Program-made: the position numbers and the translations under genes
NCBI GenBank assembly: GCA_910591455.2
Contig: OU342807.1
Span: forward strand, 17,498,623-17,562,622
DNA: 64,000 nucleotides
Source of the DNA: Pholis gunnellus
Taxonomy: Eukaryota; Chordata; Actinopteri; Perciformes; Pholidae
Reading direction: 5' to 3'
Shown: piece after piece, positions 39,956 to 51,566 of the stretch
Layout of the letters: each line of letters starts with the position of its first letter
Numbering within the stretch: the first letter of the stretch is position 1
The notes under the pieces: model-generated
Database searches by the model: none
What the model was told of the DNA's origin: nothing
What the model saw: only the letters and a program-made list of their open reading frames with translations

Positions 39956-41387
39956 TCCCCCGTTCACAATATCTCTTGCTAAAAGGCAGGAAGAGGGAAT
40001 TCAATATACGCTCTATATACCGACACAAATATACTGTGAACTGTGCTCATCTTTGACCTGTTAAAATCTATTATTGCTTGGCATCACTCCTCATTCGCCC
40101 ACCATATAGCTCTCGGTGGCAGACAGGGGGGTCTCACACCTTTTTAGGGAATTATTACTATACATTCAGTAGTGAACAATGTGCCGATCTAACTTCTACA
40201 ATCAACCTCAATCATTATAAAAGTTATTGGTAACACTAGATCATAAATCTGCAGCATGACAAATTAACATCTCATCTCCGAGGCAGAAAACATTTTCCCG
40301 TCCTTAACGTTCATCAGCTTTGACTAACGGATAATAATGAGTCAGCTAAAAAAAAAAAAAAGTCTGTGCAATGGTAAGAAGGAGGCGAGAGAAGGAACCT
40401 GGGTCAAATTGAAAACCATGTGATGTTAAACTAGCGGGAGGGGAAGTGACGTTATCGCATACCTAGACGCCTGGTAGCATGAGTTCAAGTATTTGAACTA
40501 TTACAGCAAAGCAAGGCCGACAAACTGAGGAGGTAACGACATTGGTGAAGGCAGCGATGGCTAAAATACGATGACGAACGTTTGTGTAGCAGTGGAAAAT
40601 ATTGAGTCTCTTCTAGGAAACATATATTGGGGGCTCGGCGAGGTACAGTGATTTCAATATCTAGCTCTCAAAACAGAGGTAAATTCATGGTGGTGTTGTT
40701 CAGTGCTACATCATTCGAGCCCTTAGCTCACAGAATAAAAAACTAAAATAATTAAGTTTCACCGTGTTTTTCTTTCATATCAGATTCATTATTTATTAAT
40801 CATTCATTACTTTTATCTTTGATCATTTTTTTCCATTTTTCAAAGCTTTGGTTTTGACTTCGTCATAAACAGTATTTGTACAATCTACACCTGTTTTATA
40901 AATGATACTTCAGGTTCTCAGTCCCTTTATCAGGGTCATGTCCAGTGGCTCTTATTCCTACTTCGTGATCACTGGACAAGAACAGCAAACACCCGAAATG
41001 TGTTCCCTGGGAGGAGTAATGTTTCGTCAGCCCTGTTGATCCACCACAGAGAAAATCGGTGGATAGAGAACATTTTTAAATGCTACCCACCACCGTTTCA
41101 ATGATACAGCAAAAGATAGTGTGAGCAGTAGGTTCTCTGTTCCTCCCTTTGATAGATATGGTGTGATACTAGCCTGAGGCAGCAGAAGTCCATGCGCTGA
41201 TTATGTGGGGCAAGAAGAGTGGCTTTCTTGTTCAAAATAGTTCAGCAGGGCACGTGTGCGACATGGGAAGACAGCTCAGCTCAAAGTCCCCATTGCTGTA
41301 GTTCATTAAGGATGGAGAGGTGACAGGGAGTTGGTGTCAGGTTATTGAATGAGGGGAGGGTGTTCGTCGTCTTTCCCCCCCCCCCTC
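39956..41387 (-). other. Probable nde1 3' UTR
   Basis: No exon-like frame lies between the nde1 stop and the poly(A) candidate. A C-rich run at 41375-41385 begins a few bases downstream of the nde1 stop codon. Confidence 0.45.
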
Positions 41388-42769
41388 TCATAGCAGAATC
41401 TTGACCCCACCCTGAGGAGACTGGGCACCCTGGGAGACGCCTCTCGGAGGAGCCGGTCCAAACTCTAACCGCTTCACTAAACTGCAAGACAAGATGTAGC
41501 ACACACACAATCATGAGCAAACCTCAGATAAAACTAAGAACGCCCTTATTGTTCCCAATCTTTGTTGGCTTTACAGACAAAATAAAACGGTAAGTTTGAA
41601 CAAAGCTGATTTTGCAGTTTACATCATGAAATCGAACAATGCAGCTTTCTTTAGGTAGAAGTAAGATGATCCGTGACGAGGAAAAGCTGACTTGTAATAT
41701 GTGACATGTAATAATTGACAGACCCACAGGAGCAGGAGTATTTCCTGATGTTGTTTTCCTCACCTGTCGTACTGAGGAGGGGGGCTCATGCTGCTAGCTT
41801 GGACATCAGAGCCTCTTTCTAAACCAGAAGGACTACCAGGGCCAGCCGGGAGTGCTGGTCTGCTGACGGGCGCGTCGTACACAAAGTCTCTACAGGACGC
41901 CAACTTTGACTCCAGATTCTGGCAGGGATATTAAAAAGATCTTTAGTCAGCTCATGCATGTAGTGATTCTGTTCAGAGATAACAGTTCTGTACAACATGT
42001 ATCCACTGGGTGCTGTAGCGGTATCATCATTAAATCTCTTACTCCAACTTTTCTCAGCAGCTCCCCTACAATGTTGAGTGCAGATATTCTAGCAGACGTT
42101 GTGAGGGGAGTCCCTGTTAGACCATCACCTAAAACAAAACAGATGCGAGCAGGTGAACACGTAATATGTTAATATTAAGTCGGTACAGTCACTATTACTG
42201 TGGTTAATACTGTAGTCAAAGTTGTTCTATTTCACCTCGTCGGATACTGGAAGGGGGGGGCGTGGCAAATGAGGTGATGGGTTTGGAGGGTGTCACGGGG
42301 ATGGATGGGTTCCCGGCCGAGGGGCACGGCAGATCTGCTCTATCCGTGTCTTTGCCCAGGCTGCTGGACGGACGTCTTTCCTTGTGACGCACAGCCAGCT
42401 CCTGGCGAAGGTCTGACACAAAACAGGACACAGGGAAACTGTGAGTCCGCTTTTTGGAAAATGACAAAGATCCCAGCGCCACGTGTTTGAAGAAAAACAT
42501 CAGTTTCCGTTGCGTTCCATAAAGTACAAAAAAAATTAATATCATGAGACTTGGAACTACATTAAACAGATAATACATAAAAGATGGAACCAAATGTCAG
42601 TTGTCTGGTAATCATGGTCATCATTCAAATGTCTTATAGGCAACACAAAACCTAGCAGACAAACATCAAGTCTACTGTTAAAGACAATAAAAAATGAGTT
42701 TACCCTCGCGTGAATCCGATTCTCCTCAAATGCTCAAAATACATTGGCTATCAAATTTCCCTGAGTTAA

Positions 42770-42816
<47 letters not shown>

Positions 42817-44125
42817 AGTGTGCAGAGAGATCAGCAGTTCTTGCAAACTAGAGACGCTACAGTGTATGTGTGTGTGTGTGTGTGTGTGTGTACCTCTGGC
42901 TTCATCCTTCAGCCTCTGAACAGACTCAAGCAGGGTCTCTTTCTCATCCAACTCGCTTTCCAGAAAGGCATTCCTCTCAATGACATGGTTCATTCGCTGC
43001 TCAAAGTCCTCCAGAGACATGATGGTAGCCCTGGGAATAAGAGGACGGGCCATTAAAGTCAACACTGGCTCTATTGTGCACACTGGTTCTGCGTGCATGT
43101 GTATTAAAGACCATCAGTGCCATTTGATGATGAAGCCCATTGGTGAGATAATGACATAAGACTGACCTTTTGGTCCTCTCCAGGTCATCATTGGACTGCT
43201 CCAGCTCTCGGATGTATTTCTGCAGGTGATCTCTCACTGCTGTTGTTTGTGCCAGATCTTCCTCCAGGGTTGAGATGTGCCTAAACGCTTCGGAATGCTG
43301 AGCCTCGAATTTCTCCTGCAAAACAGCACACAGAACTCAAATTGATTCACATGCTTCGCAGTGTCATGGCGGTTTAATCATTGCAACTGCGGGAATCTTT
43401 TAATAAAAGGATCTGTGTATTTTTTAGCTTTATTAGCTGAGGCAAAAAATCCCCTTGAACGTTCCTTCTCCTCCTTGTCCCCGACAACCTGTGGTGAGCA
43501 ATCAGGGCTTTTTGGGAAATCCTGCATATTCACGTCCCTCATTAATGTTTTCCTCCCCATGGATGACTGAAAAAAAATAGCAGTCAGCTGCCTATCAGCA
43601 AGGCAGTTCTTCCCTAGTGGCAGTAGCAACTATATGCTGAATTTGGGTCAGCTAAAGGCTGTCCGTAGATGTCTTCATCACTTGTCCGTAACTGGAGCAC
43701 CAGAGCTTGTCAAGCTCTGTAGGGGCCAGGGGCCCTATTTATAATCAAAAAAGCTCTACCTTTATGTTTTCCAGTTCAAAGCGTAGTCGGTTGTTGTCTA
43801 AAACCAGCTCTTTGTTTCGACCCTCGCACTGCTTCAGCTCAGCTTCCAGTTCTGCTTCATAGTCTCGGCTCATCTGCTGAAACTCCTGCAGCTCCTCATG
43901 AGCCTCATCAGCCCTGATGACGAAACAATGTTTACTACCACCAACAACTCACTCCCCCGTGCTGTATGACACGAATGCTTGCTATTTCAGATGCCTATTA
44001 AAAACCTCTTGTCTCGATGTTAATGTCTGGTATTGTTACCTTTGCTGGTGTGCCTCTGCCTGCTCCTTCCAGAAGCCCAGCTCCTCTGCTAGGGATGTAA
44101 ACTTGTGTGACGTTGGCTCCACCAT
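41388..44125 (-). CDS. nde1: Nuclear distribution protein nudE homolog 1, complete
   Basis: Eight minus-strand exons (44125-44040, 43913-43760, 43315-43167, 43030-42894, 42412-42236, 42128-42043, 41918-41764, 41481-41388) encode 345 residues from MVEPTSHK to a stop at 41390-41388. The N-terminal half is a coiled coil with NKELVLDNNRLRFELE, LQKYIRELEQSNDDLER and the near-invariant IERNAFLESELDEKE, the LIS1- and dynein-binding region of NudE proteins. The C-terminal part contains ARISALNIVGELLRKVG and LESKLASCR and ends VKILL, like rodent Nde1 with its KRLEFG block. NDE1 recruits LIS1 to dynein at centrosomes and kinetochores and is needed for neural progenitor division. All eight exons are in phase with GT-AG ends. 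The position tail to tail with myh11 favours nde1 over its paralogue ndel1. Confidence 0.95.
42772..42813. repeat. (AT)n microsatellite in nde1 intron
   Basis: About 20 AT units, roughly 80 bases intronic of the nde1 donor at 42893. Confidence 0.95.
42867..42891. repeat. (TG)n / (CA)n microsatellite abutting an nde1 splice donor
   Basis: In the nde1 RNA sense this is a CA repeat beginning right after the donor GT at 42893-42892. Confidence 0.95.
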
Positions 44126-44550
44126 GTCTGCAGCTCTGTGTCAGGATGATGGGGACCGGAGACCTAACTGTAAACCACAGCAACGTTACAGCTTCTGCTA
44201 CTGTCTACATCTGCCACGAGAGCACATCTTAAACATTCAAAACAAGATAACTGTTGCGATGATGCTAACGTGGTTAGCTAGCGTTAGTCTACAGCGCTAT
44301 GTCTTTAGGTGTACTAAAACTACAGAATCATGTTTTAGCATTTATTTGTATCAAGTGCGAAAAAGTAAATATATGAACTGAACGCGTTAGCAACTTTTAA
44401 CAGGCAACCGCGTATATATATATATATATACACACCATGGCTAAGCTTTCCAACTGAGCTAATATAGCTAAGTCAGCTAAGCGACTTAAAGCTAACGTTA
44501 GCCAGAATGTGTCTAAACACAGTAAAAACACGGAAGCTACGCAGACTCAC

Positions 44551-44720
44551 CCGCATGTAATGGACCGATTAAAATAGCTAAGGGGACGTTTTACGAGTTA
44601 AAACTAAATGTTCCAGACTTGTGCAACAGACGTATTGTGACTGCACAAACTAATCTCTCGTTACGTTAAGACGGTGCTCGATTCACCAACCAAATATAAA
44701 CGAAGCTTCACTTCTCGGAC
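44551..44720 (-). other. Probable noncoding first exon and promoter of nde1
   Basis: A GTGAGT donor on the minus strand (44550-44545) follows a region without a useful ATG frame, and acceptors precede the coding exon near 44134. The upstream limit is unknown. The CGGACG-rich stretch near 44700 is a plausible start region. Confidence 0.35.
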
Positions 44721-44843
44721 GCCATTGGACAATAGAGATGACGCTGTGAACATGTCAACCAATCATATCATTGAACGCACTTAAAGTTGCGGTAGGCGGA
44801 GCTCCCAACACGACACAATACGCTGAGCTGTAAAGTTATCCTA

Positions 44844-44844
44844 C

Positions 44845-44871
<27 letters not shown>
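44844..44871. repeat. Poly-C tract (28 C)
   Basis: An uninterrupted run of 28 C between nde1 and the NTHL1 fragment. Such runs are hard to sequence and often mark assembly weakness. Confidence 0.95.
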
Positions 44872-44875
<4 letters not shown>

Positions 44876-46003
44876 GACATGCGATGGTGCAATAACAACA
44901 AAGAAGTGATGTCTGTCCTCTGGAAGTTAAAAGTGAAATTAAATGTTTGACTATTATCAGTTTGTATGGCGTTTCCAATATTTACCCCCGCAATCCAATA
45001 CGACACTACCACAAGGTAAAGCCTCAATGCCCCATAGACCAGGATCAATTCACAACTACTTTTTAGGTATCATATTTATTGCAGGGCAATTATTTGCATT
45101 GTATTGTAATGTACAGATGTTTCTAGTTTGCTGGTCACAACTATTCTGGAAATCAATATATTTTACATGGAATTTACTCACGTTTGACTCGTCTGTGGGC
45201 AATAATGATATAATGGAGAACAACATAACTTAATTGTATAAAGCCCCTTAAGGCCTGCATGATTTTACATCTGACAACAACTGTTATTGACATTTTACTC
45301 CCCCAAAGAATATTCATTCATATTGCAGAGCTGACATCAGTCCATCTGTCTGGACAACCCAGGGTCTTGTTCTTCTTTCAACATGCACATACAGTATACC
45401 ACCTGTTGTTAACAGCACATTTATGCATGAATAAACACATGTTTTACAGTCCAGACATAGCTGCTCTAGTGGTTCTTACATTACCAAACAATTCATGTTT
45501 ATATTATGCTTACATTGAATAGACAATCACAACATCTTCTTATTACCCCACCACTCTAAATACCTCTAAACCCTGTGTTATTCTAACATAAAGGGCAGGA
45601 AGTGGACTCTTGCAACTGGAAGTTATACAGATGTACAGATTTCAGGCCAAGGAACATAGATTATGTTATAAATAATGATTGGAAGGCATTTGAGATCCTG
45701 AGAAAAGTTTGCCTGGGTCCAGACTTTTGAGTCTGCCCACTCCGCAGAGTTTGAGTGTAACGAGTTGACAATTCTGTCTGATATCAGGCAAGAGAAAAGT
45801 AGCATGTTCCATAGAAAAAGATTGCATATCGCCTCAGACTTGAGACTTGCAATATTCACATTTACTAAAAATAAGACTTCTGAGAAGTAAACTGCCTGTT
45901 GGCCGAACTACAGACTGTTTGCATGTATAGAGGCCTCTGTTTTTGATATGGATTACACTAAGGCATTACATCACCAGCAATTCAGATAAATGTAAGTGCA
46001 CAG
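44872..46003. other. Gap before the NTHL1 fragment; no exon seen
   Basis: I searched both strands for the upstream NTHL1 exons (the SSQTKDQ-type block) and saw none. The DNA is AT-rich without recognisable coding content. Confidence 0.55.
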
Positions 46004-47141
46004 GTGACAGCAGCAGCCATGCAGAAGCTCCGCGCTCACGGCTGCACTGTAGAACATATACTCACTACTGATGATGAAGCGCTGGGGAAACTCATCTACC
46101 CTGTCGGCTTCTGGAGGGTAATGCAGAAGTCTTTTTATGTGCTTCCACATTCTCACCCTCCTTCTTTGTTTTCGTTTTTTTGCACCTTATTGAACGGTGT
46201 TCCCTACATTTCTTCTCTAGACTAAGGTGAAGTATCTGAAGCTGACATCGGCCATGCTGCAGAAAGAGTTCGCAGGGGACATCCCAGACAGCGTGGAGGA
46301 GCTGGTCCGCCTGCCAGGAGTTGGACCCAAGATGGCTCACTTGGCTATGGACATCGCCTGGGACCAGGTGTCGGGCATTGGTGGGGACACACTCCTGAAA
46401 CATGCACGCTCACTTAAAAATCAAATGTAATAAAAGAGGTCTAATGGAACAGCTTCAATTCACATAGTTGTAACCTGAACTACAAGCTTCAGTATGAAAT
46501 CTGAGGTTGATAAAACAGACTATGTGTGGACTAGGTGTGTTTAACATTTACTGTTTTCTAGAAAGGCAAACTCTATATGTCTGCGTGCCCTCATTCATAG
46601 TGTTGATTTTCTTTTGTTTAGGCGTGAACACACATGTGCATCGTATCTCCAATCGTCTGGGCTGGCTCAAGAAACCCTCCAAGAACCCAGAGGCAACACG
46701 CAAGGCCCTGGAGGAGTGGCTGCCCAGGTACTGGCATGATTACTGCTGACCCGTACAATCTGATTAACACGAACCAACAAATCTATAAAGACCAGGTTGG
46801 ATGAGACTGACCTATAGGTACATATACAGCACATCATTGACTGGTGTTTGATAGGAACTCTTCACCACTTAAGTGTTGACTGATCAATCAATGCAGGTTT
46901 ATTGTTAGCTTGTGATGTTCCTCTCTCACTCTGTCGTAGGGAGCTGTGGAGTGAGATCAACTGGCTGCTCGTGGGTTTTGGTCAGCAGGTTTGTCTCCCC
47001 GTCAACCCTCTCTGCTCCGTGTGTCTGAACCAGTACAGCTGTCCATCCGCCCACAAGACCTCTCCTACGAAGAGGCCTAAAGCCGGAGCCACTGCCCACA
47101 CCCGTTTCCCCCACAGCACAGAGAAGGAGGCTAAAAAATAG
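46004..47141 (+). CDS. nthl1: NTH1-like DNA glycosylase/AP lyase, 5'-truncated copy with altered active site
   Basis: Four in-phase exons (46004-46117, 46221-46380, 46622-46727, 46940-47141) encode 193 residues that align to human NTHL1 from the VTAGAMQ block to the C-terminus. Visible parts are LGKLIYPVGFWR, the HhH hairpin LPGVGPKMAHLAM with its catalytic Lys (46329-46331), and the 4Fe-4S ligands C-x6-C-x2-C-x5-C near the end, followed by a Lys-rich extension. The family removes oxidised pyrimidines. Two oddities stand out. The catalytic Asp of VDTHVHRI (E. coli Nth Asp138) is Asn here (AAC, 46627-46629). The exons for the N-terminal helices are missing upstream. The intact frame and splice sites argue against an old pseudogene; a truncated duplicate, an assembly gap or a recently dying gene are possible. 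An ATG at 46019 could start a short form. Confidence 0.8.
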
Positions 47142-47394
47142 GGTTAATCATTGATGTAGTTCTCCCATAAGTTTTGGTCTGATCCAAGACCGAATGTATA
47201 TATGTACAATCAAAGTTAAATATATTCGCACACACTGAAAACATGCATCTAAGCAAAATATCACTGTGAATTAAGGTTCAGAATATACATGTTAAGTATT
47301 GTATTTTGAGGTTTTTTTTACACTATAACTTCACCGTTTACACTTTATGAGAGAATGTATTTTTGTACTGCTGGTGTTTCATTTTTTATTACCA

Positions 47395-47400
47395 AATAAA
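47395..47400 (+). terminator. Poly(A) signal of the NTHL1-like gene
   Basis: AATAAA about 250 bases after the stop codon, suggesting that the copy kept its native 3' UTR and is not a bare exon fragment. Confidence 0.55.
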
Positions 47401-48302
47401 ACAATATATGTACTGAGGTCATGTTTAAAGTTTGTCCTTTAGTCCAGCAGAGCAAGTTTGCCTGGTGCAACAACAGTCCCCCATAAATACTGTACCTGGA
47501 ACAAACAATGTACTTGGTAATAAGACATAAACTAAATATACAACAGATATACTAAAAGACAGTAAGTTGTCTAAATTCCTTGTTCATAAAAGCTGGAGTT
47601 GAAGCTGGTTGTATTTATCAATTTAGTAACTTGGCTGCTCACATCTTGTCCTAAACTATGCAACGTGTTAGTCCAAATGAAATCCCCTTAATCAGAACTG
47701 GCCAAATACTAACTTTAAGAATTTTGAAAGTGCCGTTATGAACATTTTAAAGGCAGGGTGAGTCGGAAAAAATATTCATAAAAACATGATTGAATTCGTG
47801 CAGCCAGCCTTCTTGGTTCCTGCTTAAAATGTAAAACAACATGAATATACCTAATAAATGACAAGTTAAATGCATATTCACATCGTTTTCTGCAGATGTT
47901 ATGTTACTCAGCAGCACTGCTTAAACTAAAAGTAATTAGAACATTCATACAAACCCTTGTATACTAAGAACACCAATTATCACAGAGACTTTAAGTACTA
48001 CATAGTGCCAGTACTTGTTTGGGATACTTACTTAGAGTAATAGGTGTGTTACAGCAGGAAAACCACAGGTGTAATTAATAATAACATTTGCATCTCGTTA
48101 GGTGTGTCATTGCGGCTGACTGCCGTGGCTTACTGGGTGTTTGTGTTTGTCTTGCTACAAGTCAAACTAACTGATGTGGAAAAGGGCAGACATTAAAACA
48201 CAAGACGGAGGTCCCTGCAAAATGTTCATCAGTGCACATGTTAAATGTGTTTAAGGATTTTTCCCACAGCTAACATGAAGTGCAAAAAAAAACAGCTGTA
48301 TC
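47401..48302. other. AT-rich DNA with no gene seen
   Basis: No supported open frame or recognised repeat beyond general AT-rich sequence. Confidence 0.5.
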
Positions 48303-49745
48303 CAGTGGTAGAAAGTAATTAAGTGCATTTACTCAAGTACTCTTTGTACAATCATGTAAATATATCTCTTCACTATGCTATAGTTACTAATTACTTTTTA
48401 CTAATACTTGTCTATGTGTAACCAGAATAATAATTTAATCTGGATCTTAATTATTATGTTTTGGAACTATGTTACTGTCCCTATAAGTGAGGTCGACAGG
48501 TGGTCCAATAGCCGTTTTTTTCCTCTGTACACAGAAGAATGCTAGGAGAGGCAATCTTATCCTTAATAAACGATCTTTGTTTCTCCATACACAGAGATCG
48601 ATAGAAGTGATAATCCGTTTTTTATTAGAGGATCTTTGTTTTTTCCGTCTGTGCTTTAGTATAGTAGAAGTTGTGAGGAGGGAAAAAAGATTAGTTAGAT
48701 TCTGAGAGAATAAAGTTAACAACTTTATATTGAATGTTAGACGACGAGTCACTGAAGAGCTGCAGTTTCGCCTGGAGATTCTTAGAACGTTTGATATCCT
48801 GGTGAGTGAATTGAAGTTCAATGCTTTTACTGCTGCATGTTAGCTTTCTTAGCATGAATGCTCGACGATATTTAGGAGTAAGTTTGTATGTAAGTTGTAT
48901 TTTACGAAAAGAAAAAACCAGTCAGGATAAATCTGAAGAGGATAGGGAAAAAAAAACATTCATGAAGATGTAATGATTGTAATTGAATGCCTTGAGTTAT
49001 GTATGTTCGCTAATTAGTTGTTATATTGTGTGTGATGTTTACAGCCATGCGGGTTGCAGGCCCAGTTGAGTAAATGTAGTAATGAACTATTGTCCTGCAT
49101 ATGTGCATAGGCTGGGTTTTTTTTTGTATCGCTTCTTCGCTGGAACCGGAGGTGTCGTCCATCCACCGTCCTGCCTGTCACCACTCTCTCCAATCATCTT
49201 ACCATCTACCTTCACCTGAGGGAATCTCCATCTCAATCGGACATCACAGTTCACCTGGAGTCCATTTCACTGGACATTGTGCACAGGGGGGGCGGTAGGA
49301 CATTTGAGAACTGAACTCTTTCTTTTATCATTTTTTTTTCAATTTAATTTTATTCCTGAGATCTCAGAGGTTTGTGTTGATTTTCATCTACATGCGTGGA
49401 CACCCTTTGATGTTTGGAAATGTGAAATTGTTGTACTATTGATTATTATATTATGTCCTAATTAAACCTTTGTAAAAAAAAACGTTGCTTCGTGTAATTC
49501 GGGGTGGATATTTCTTGTCTGTGTAGCAGTCAAACTAGTGACATATTCACCAATCTCCTCATTGAACCTAGATTAGATTTGATAATTCCCCTAATTTCTG
49601 TCTATTCTGCACTGTCTCTAAAGCGACAGCTGCAGGGGGGTTACATATGCTTTTACTAAAGGACATTTTTGAATGCATGACTTTTACTTGTAGCTGAGTA
49701 TTTTTACTGCAGTACTTTTACTGAAGTACATGATTTCAGCTAAAT
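48303..49745. repeat. Common teleost repeat split by a later insertion
   Basis: The left part, 48303-48416, contains GGTAGAAAGTAATTAAGTGC and TTACTCAAGTAC. The right part, 49646-49745, has TTTTTACTGCAGTACTTTTA and CTGAAGTACATGA. Together they form a dispersed element widespread in fish genomes, interrupted by 1.2 kb. Confidence 0.55.
48470..49645. mobile_element. 1.2-kb insertion, possibly a solo LTR
   Basis: The insert begins TGTTACTG and ends GGGTTACA, so it has TG...CA limits with a short inverted match (TGTTAC/TGTAAC), and AATAAA occurs inside. No clear target-site duplication is seen. It carries no convincing coding frame. Confidence 0.35.
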
Positions 49746-49826
49746 TGCAGTCCTCACTATCATTTGGTGTCTCATCTTCCCAGATAAATGTCAACAACAC
49801 CCTCAAACTTGGCTGTCCTGAATTAC

Positions 49827-49963
49827 TTTGTGACACGTTGATACTGTAACTGTAATTTAGCCGGGTGAAATGACGGTGAAAATAGGTCTAAGACGTTCAG
49901 ACCCGATTTCAACGCAATTTCAACCAGATATCAACATTGAAATCCGGGTTAGAGCTCACTGGG
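49827..49963 (+). repeat. Terminal module of a TGCTCACTGGG-ending repeat family, copy 1
   Basis: About 137 bases nearly identical to 50349-50485 and 62969-63105, running from TTTGTGACACGTTGATA to CTCACTGGG. Confidence 0.85.
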
Positions 49964-50485
49964 TTCACTCATCAACGCAGTAGGAGCTGCTCAAATCGTG
50001 GCATGTCTGCAGCCTTCGTCTGTAACTTAGAAAAACTTTAAAGTCTGTGCGCATGCGTGTTGCAGCCGAAAACACAGACTCATATTTTACGTGAACATAC
50101 AGACAGAATGTGCTCTGCTCTCATTACGATGTCCTGGGAGCTTCTTGTTGACAGCACAGAGTTTATAGTTCCATAATGATGACGTTTTATATGAAATATT
50201 TAATGCGTTGAAATCACGTCTTCGTGTAGACCACATATCAACGGCCATCATAATATAATTTTGGAGAAATACGTTTAAAGTAACCAAAATCGCGTCTCTT
50301 TCAACCTACGACTGAACAAACCATCAATATTTTAAAAGAAATTGATGTTTTGTGACACGTTGATATTGTAACCGTAATTTAGCCGGGTGAAATGACGGTG
50401 AAAATAGGTCTAAGACGTTCAGACCCGATTTCAACGCAATTTCAACCAGATATCAACGTTGAAATCCGGGTTAGTGCTCACTGGG
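49964..50485 (+). mobile_element. TGCTCACTGGG-ending dispersed element, copy 2 (body plus terminal module)
   Basis: A body of about 385 bases (49964-50348) plus terminal module 50349-50485. The same body and module recur at 62604-63105 with roughly 90-95 percent identity by eye. It has no coding capacity and is probably a non-autonomous DNA element. Confidence 0.7.
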
Positions 50486-50699
50486 TAACGTTAAGTCTGA
50501 AAAATAAAACTTCTTAAACTTTCCACTAAATGTGTCTGTTTGAGTTAATAGAGGAAGATTTTAGAAAAGATCTTAAGTATCAAACGACCTTTCATTATTA
50601 AAGACTTTATTACTCTGTCGTATTTTGTTTAGCTAAGCAACCAATCTACTTCCTGTTTACACGGAACCCACGCGCATGCCCAGTGTACGTGAATAGTCA

Positions 50700-51089
50700 A
50701 ATGATATTCATTTTCAGGCGTTTTAATCTGGAGGGAGATCATTTCTAAAACGATGCTGAAACGCTGTGTGGACGTGTGTGAACAGACGTTCAGCGTGATG
50801 AACATCAACAAATCAAGTTACAGATCCCACTTAACTGATGAACAACTCAGATCTGTCCTGAGAATTGCGGCAACCAAACTGACACCAAACTTTGATGCAC
50901 TGGCAAAAAAGGGTGACCAACAACACTGTTCCCACTGAAATTAAATGCAAGTTTTCTTTACTTGTTAGGTAATGGCTTTTATTTGTAATTTATATTAGTT
51001 CACACAAATCCATCTGCTACTGGCCCGGCCCATCTGTCAAATTTTAAAACTCAATGTGGCCCCTGAGCCAAAAAGTTTGCCCACCCCTG
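50700..51089 (+). mobile_element. 3' end of a hAT-like DNA transposon
   Basis: The transposase tail is followed by noncoding DNA ending GTTTGCCCACCCCTG (51075-51089), the terminal inverted repeat of Charlie-type hAT elements (CAGGGGTGGGCAAAC at the other end). The matching 5' end is not in the window. Confidence 0.6.
50753..50938 (+). pseudogene. hAT transposase C-terminal fragment
   Basis: The frame reads CEQTFSVMNINKSSYRS, then LTDEQLRSVLRIA and DALAKKGDQQHCSH before a stop. This is the dimerisation-domain end of hAT transposases of the GTF2IRD2/Charlie-like group. The rest of the transposase is absent, so it is a 5'-truncated relic. Confidence 0.75.
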
Positions 51090-51362
51090 GGCTAGACGTA
51101 CAGTATTATCTCAGGGGGAGTTCCTTCCTGTTACAAAGAACAGGGAAGTTGACAAAGTTAAGGACAAAGGTAGAGGGAAGTGTGCTGCAACAGGGTAGCT
51201 CATGTTTTTGCATCTTATCTTCCGTAGTATTTGCAACAAGGGCACGAAATAATATAAATAACGCCTCTTGTGGTGCAAGAGATAAAACTTAACGTGGACT
51301 TTCCTACCTTAATGGGGTACTGCTGCATTGTGCAGGAGCTTTATGTCTGTACAAACATCACT

Positions 51363-51491
51363 TCAAATGGTTCTTGTATAGAAACTGTCCTCTTGCATGT
51401 ATAGAGAATGATGGTGGCCGTAGATAACGAACATGGCCACCAGCGGCACCACGAGACAGCAGAAGAAGTTGAAGTACACCATGTAATTCAT
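51363..51491 (-). pseudogene. Fragment resembling adenosine A2 receptor TM5
   Basis: A 42-codon minus-strand frame begins MNYMVYFNFFCCLVVPLVA and continues MFVIYG. MNYMVYFNFF is the start of transmembrane helix 5 in adenosine A2A receptors, and the next residues keep the TM5 pattern. Similarity stops after about 26 residues, and no neighbouring receptor exons are visible. It looks like a broken, displaced exon piece. Confidence 0.55.
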
Positions 51492-51566
51492 GTCCAAAAT
51501 TGAAATTTGTAACATGAGCTAATGGGGCAGAGGCAGCAGCTCCCTTCATGTTTTCCTCTTCATTCA

